From NCBI GenBank assembly GCA_021414185.1, contig JAIOOZ010000492.1:1-17474 (forward strand): a stretch of 17,474 nucleotides of DNA, in the 5' to 3' direction. How positions within the stretch are numbered: position 1 is the stretch's first letter; every line of letters starts with the position of its first letter. A program made the position numbers and the translations under genes. Source of the stretch: Betaproteobacteria bacterium. Its GTDB lineage: Bacteria > Pseudomonadota > Gammaproteobacteria > Burkholderiales > SG8-41. This document shows positions 14,393 through 17,474 of this stretch, one piece after another. Under the pieces are notes generated by a model that saw only the letters and a program-made list of their open reading frames with translations, did not search any database and was not told the origin of the DNA.

Positions 14393-14444
14393 AAATATGG
14401 TTCGCGCCGACTCGAACATGCCGGCGCCCATGAGCGGAGAGTTT

Positions 14445-15875
14445 ATGACTGCCCGATCCCAGGTTGCAATCGAAGCGGCGCCAGCGCGTGCCGCGGTTGC
14501 CGAATTAATACGCCGTGCGCGCGCAGCGCAGAGCGTTGCCGCACGTTATTCCCAGCCGCAACTCGACGAGGTGGCGACCGCCGCTGCATGGGCCATCATG
14601 GAACCCGCGCGCAACCGCCTGCTCGCCGAACTCGCAGTGCAGGACACCGGGCTCGGCAACGTGGCCGACAAAATCGTCAAGAACCACCGCAAGACTCTTG
14701 GACTCATGCGCGATCTCACGGACGCCAAGACGACCGGCGTCATCGCCGAACATGCGGACACCGGCATCACCGAGATCGCCCGCCCGGTCGGCGTCGTCGC
14801 CGCCGTCGTGCCGTCAACCAATCCGGGCGCCACGCCCGCCAACAACATCATCAATGCTTTGAAGTGCGGCAATGCGGTGATTCTGTCGCCGTCGCCCAAG
14901 GGTTATACGACCAGCGCCAGGCTGCTTGAATACATCCATGCGGAATTAAAGCGCATCGGCGCCCCCGCGGACCTCGTGCAGATGCTGGCGGCGCCGGTGA
15001 CCAAGGAGTCGTCGACCGAACTCATGCAGCAGGCCGACCTCGTGGTCGTCACCGGCTCGCGCGCCAACGTGCGCGCCGGCTATTCGAGCGGCAAGCCCGC
15101 GCTTGGCGTCGGCGCAGGCAATGTCGCGGTGATCGTCGACGACAGCGCCGATGTCGATGACGCTGCCGCCAAAATCATGGCATCGAAGATTTTCGACAAC
15201 GCGACGAGCTGCTCGTCGGAGAACAGCGTCATCGTCCACGCGAAAGTTTACGACGCCATGCTGGCGGCGCTCGCCAGGCAAGGCGGCGTGCTGCTGACCG
15301 CCGCCGAAAAGGCCACGCTGCAGAAAACGATGTTTCCCGGCGGTCATTTGTCGTCCGCCGTCACCGCGCAGGCGGTCAGCCGTATCTGCGCGATTGCGGG
15401 CTTGACGCGCCCCGCCCTCGCCGCCGCCAAATGCCTGCTGGTCGAGGAAACCGGCGCCGGTCCCGACTATCCCTACTCCGGCGAAAAACTCTCGCCGGTG
15501 CTTACCGTATATCGCGCACAGGACTTCGATCACGCATTCGACACGCTGCGCAGCATCTATGCGTACATGGGCAATGGCCACTCGTGCGGCATCTACAGCG
15601 AGAACGGCGCCAACATCCGGCGGCTCGGCCTCGAAATGACAGTGTGCCGCGTGATCGTCAAGCAGGCGCATACCTTCGCCACCGGCGGCAGCTTCGACAA
15701 CGGCCTGCCGTTTTCGCTGTCGATGGGCTGCGGCACCTGGGGCGGCAACAGCTTTTCGGAAAACCTGCACTACAAGCATTTCCTGAACATCACACGCATC
15801 GTGCGCACCATTCCCACGCGCGAACCCAGCCCCGACGACATCTTCGGCGCTTACCGCAAAAAACATCATCTGTGA
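14445..15875 (+). CDS. CoA-acylating aldehyde dehydrogenase, SauS-like
   Basis: Interconverts an acyl-CoA and its aldehyde with NAD(P)H. The protein has 476 residues. The catalytic Cys is C256 in FDNATSCSSENS, the form seen in acylating rather than acid-forming enzymes. Other family stretches are RPVGVVAAVVPSTNPGATP (113-131), NALKCGNAVILSPSPKG (137-153), GVGAGNV (221-227), GEKLSPVLTVY and TGGSFDNGLPFSLSMGCGTWG near the C-terminus. The whole resembles sulfoacetaldehyde dehydrogenase (acylating) SauS as I remember it. The start at 14445 is set by GGAGA ending 4 nt before it; upstream in-frame ATGs (14397, 14418, 14430) lack such a site. A CoA ligase gene follows after 50 nt, so the pair probably turns an acid into an aldehyde. 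Substrate inferred only. Confidence 0.88.
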   Translation: MTARSQVAIEAAPARAAVAELIRRARAAQSVAARYSQPQLDEVATAAAWAIMEPARNRLLAELAVQDTGLGNVADKIVKNHRKTLGLMRDLTDAKTTGVIAEHADTGITEIARPVGVVAAVVPSTNPGATPANNIINALKCGNAVILSPSPKGYTTSARLLEYIHAELKRIGAPADLVQMLAAPVTKESSTELMQQADLVVVTGSRANVRAGYSSGKPALGVGAGNVAVIVDDSADVDDAAAKIMASKIFDNATSCSSENSVIVHAKVYDAMLAALARQGGVLLTAAEKATLQKTMFPGGHLSSAVTAQAVSRICAIAGLTRPALAAAKCLLVEETGAGPDYPYSGEKLSPVLTVYRAQDFDHAFDTLRSIYAYMGNGHSCGIYSENGANIRRLGLEMTVCRVIVKQAHTFATGGSFDNGLPFSLSMGCGTWGGNSFSENLHYKHFLNITRIVRTIPTREPSPDDIFGAYRKKHHL

Positions 15876-15925
15876 CCGTCTGCCACGCAGGCCGGCAGTG
15901 GCGTCCGCGCGCTTTGTAACCTACC

Positions 15926-17440
15926 TTGAATACGCGCACCATCCGGCATTACGTAGACCAGCAGGCGCGCGAGCAACCCGCCGCGCCGTATCTGATCGCG
16001 CCCGAAACCGGATGCGTCATGAACTACGTGCAACTCCAGTCGGATTGCGTGCAGCTCGGCCGCTATCTCGACGGCCAGGGGCTCGGCAAAGGCGACAAGG
16101 TCGCCCTCATGCTGCACAACGGCTACCAGACCGGCCGCCTGCTGATCGGCGTCATGTATGCGGGTTACATGGTGGCACCGCTCAATCTCCTCTCGCAGCC
16201 ATCGCAGCTTGTCTATGTGCTGGAACATTCAGACACGCGGCTGGTGTTTACCAGCACCGAACTTGCGCCGCGCCTGCATACCGCACTCAAAGACATCAAG
16301 CGCGACATCAAGGTCGTAGTCATCGATCCGGATGCGGTCTCGATTTTTGACGATGCGGCGCTGCTGCCGGCGCAACCTCATCCGGTGAGCGAGGACGACG
16401 ACGCGCTGCTGATGTACACCTCGGGCACCACCGGCAAGCCGAAAGGCGTGGTGCTCTCGCACAAAAGTGTTGCCGCCGGTGGCGAATACACGAGCCGCGC
16501 CCATCAACTAACGGCGCAGGACCGCGTGATGTGCGCACTGCCGCTGTATCACATCAACGGGCAGATAGTGACCGCGGTGGCGCCCATCGTGCACGGTGGC
16601 TCGGTGGTGATGCCGCACCGCTTCAGCGTGACCAACTACTGGGAAACCGTCGTGCAGCAGCGCTGCACCTGGATCAACGTGGTGCCTACCATCATCGCTT
16701 ACCTGCTGAATGCGCCCGAACCGCGCGCGCTGGGGCTCGATATCTCCGGGATAAAGTTCTGCCGCTCGGCGTCGGCGCCGCTACCGCCCGAACTGCATCG
16801 CGCCTTCGAAGAAAAATTCGGCATCAGCATCATCGAAACTTTCGGCATGACAGAAACCAATGCGCCCTGCTTTACCAATCCGTACGAGCGCGCGAAACGC
16901 AGAATCGGCAGCCCCGGCCAGCCGTACGGCAACGAAGGCAAGGTCATCGATCCGGCGACCGGCCGCGACCTGCCGGCAATGCAGGTCGGCGAACTGATGG
17001 TGCGCGGCGACAACGTGATGAAAGGCTATTACAAGGACCCGGCCAACACCGCGCAGACGCTGCAGGCCGACGGCTGGATGCACACCGGGGATCTCGGCTA
17101 TATGGACGCCGACGGCTTCGTGTTCGTCACCGGCCGCATCAAGGAACTCATCATCAAAGGCGGCGAAAACATCGCGCCGCGCGAAATCGACGAAGCGCTG
17201 CTGCGGCACCCGGCGGTGCTCGAGGCCGCGGCAGTCGGCATGCCCGACGCACACTACGGCCAGGAGATCATGGCCTGCATCGTCCTGAAACCCGGGGAAC
17301 ATTGTTCGCTGGATGAACTCTATACATTCTCGCAGCAGGAACTCGGCAAGTACAAGACGCCCAAGCTCATCAAGCTGGTGGAGTCCCTGCCCAAAGGGCC
17401 GTCGGGCAAGGTCCAGCGGCTGAAACTGCTCGAAACATGA
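15926..17440 (+). CDS. AMP-forming acyl-CoA ligase, SauT-like, TTG start
   Basis: Activates a carboxylic acid to its CoA thioester via an acyl-AMP. With TTG at 15926 it has 504 residues. Adenylate-forming motifs are in order: YTSGTTGKPKG (164-174), FGMTET (306-311), HTGD (386-389), GRIKELIIKGGENI (403-416) and the catalytic Lys K495 in PSGKVQR. The TTG start is nearly forced: an in-frame TAA lies three codons upstream (15917-15919), and the next Met would delete about 31 conserved residues. No good ribosome binding site is seen. It follows the acylating aldehyde dehydrogenase by 50 nt, the same pairing as SauS-SauT, where the ligase makes sulfoacetyl-CoA. Oxalyl- or other short acyl-CoA synthetases are alternatives; the acid pocket cannot be judged by eye. 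Confidence 0.88.
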   Translation: MNTRTIRHYVDQQAREQPAAPYLIAPETGCVMNYVQLQSDCVQLGRYLDGQGLGKGDKVALMLHNGYQTGRLLIGVMYAGYMVAPLNLLSQPSQLVYVLEHSDTRLVFTSTELAPRLHTALKDIKRDIKVVVIDPDAVSIFDDAALLPAQPHPVSEDDDALLMYTSGTTGKPKGVVLSHKSVAAGGEYTSRAHQLTAQDRVMCALPLYHINGQIVTAVAPIVHGGSVVMPHRFSVTNYWETVVQQRCTWINVVPTIIAYLLNAPEPRALGLDISGIKFCRSASAPLPPELHRAFEEKFGISIIETFGMTETNAPCFTNPYERAKRRIGSPGQPYGNEGKVIDPATGRDLPAMQVGELMVRGDNVMKGYYKDPANTAQTLQADGWMHTGDLGYMDADGFVFVTGRIKELIIKGGENIAPREIDEALLRHPAVLEAAAVGMPDAHYGQEIMACIVLKPGEHCSLDELYTFSQQELGKYKTPKLIKLVESLPKGPSGKVQRLKLLET

Positions 17441-17463
17441 TCCGTGAGTGACAGAGAACCGCG

Positions 17464-17474
17464 ATGAATCTACT
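17464..17474 (+). CDS. Possible start of next gene (cut by window end)
   Basis: An ATG at 17464 is followed by only three full codons or fewer before the window ends. AGAGAA lies about 5 nt upstream as a weak ribosome binding site. The 23-nt spacing from the ligase stop suggests a further gene in the same operon. A GTG at 17445 opens a frame that stops after seven codons and is not a gene. Nothing can be said of the product. Confidence 0.3.

Noticed and set aside
14946..15869. Long minus-strand open frame (307 codons) opposite the aldehyde dehydrogenase
   Set aside because: The plus strand encodes a full enzyme with its catalytic Cys; the minus frame has no recognisable motif.
1..17474. CRISPR array, tRNA or rRNA gene, prophage, toxin-antitoxin pair
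   Set aside because: No regularly spaced repeats, no tRNA-like cloverleaf or rRNA sequence, and no phage or toxin proteins were recognised on either strand.

Overview
The window reads as a stretch of betaproteobacterial chromosome. GC is high. The block dapA–bamC–MBL hydrolase encodes BamC and a DapA close to the proteobacterial type. MutS, SlyD, PrxQ/Bcp and a RoxA-type ribosomal oxygenase fit the same origin. I see no tRNA, rRNA, CRISPR array, transposase or phage gene. The window is almost fully coding, with about fourteen confident genes, one small doubtful gene and a gene cut at each end.

Left part (1–5753): the 3' part of mutS (+) converges on a two-gene minus-strand unit, bcp then slyD, whose genes overlap by 10 nt. 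Divergent from bcp is a plus-strand pair: a JmjC/cupin ribosomal protein uL16 arginine hydroxylase (roxA-like), then a conserved protein of unknown function. A small Ala/Pro-rich lipoprotein gene follows, closed by a very clear Rho-independent terminator.

Middle part (5781–9661): a minus-strand series reads, in transcription order, SAM methyltransferase, a doubtful 62-residue protein, dapA, bamC and a YycJ-like MBL hydrolase. dapA and bamC are tightly coupled, with a 10-nt gap. A long inverted repeat sits between bamC and the MBL gene and could fold over the latter's translation start.

Right part (9674–17474) is more accessory and metabolic. A divergent promoter region drives an enolase-superfamily enzyme of the muconate cycloisomerase/dipeptide epimerase subgroup. 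A TauD/TfdA-type Fe(II)/2-oxoglutarate dioxygenase follows. Convergent to these on the minus strand are homospermidine synthase and a zinc-independent quinone oxidoreductase. Divergent from the latter, on the plus strand, are a CoA-acylating aldehyde dehydrogenase and an AMP-forming acyl-CoA ligase. This last pair resembles SauS/SauT of sulfoacetate catabolism: acid to acyl-CoA, then to aldehyde. The window ends at what may be the start of the next gene in that unit.

The most interesting points are the SauST-like pair with a TauD-family dioxygenase nearby, the enolase-superfamily/dioxygenase pair of unknown substrate, the inverted repeat before the MBL gene (its one mismatch is a G·U pair in the sense transcript), and a perfect TATAAT directly before roxA that predicts a leaderless mRNA. 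I did not find a clearly new multi-gene system. The rest looks like ordinary housekeeping sequence.
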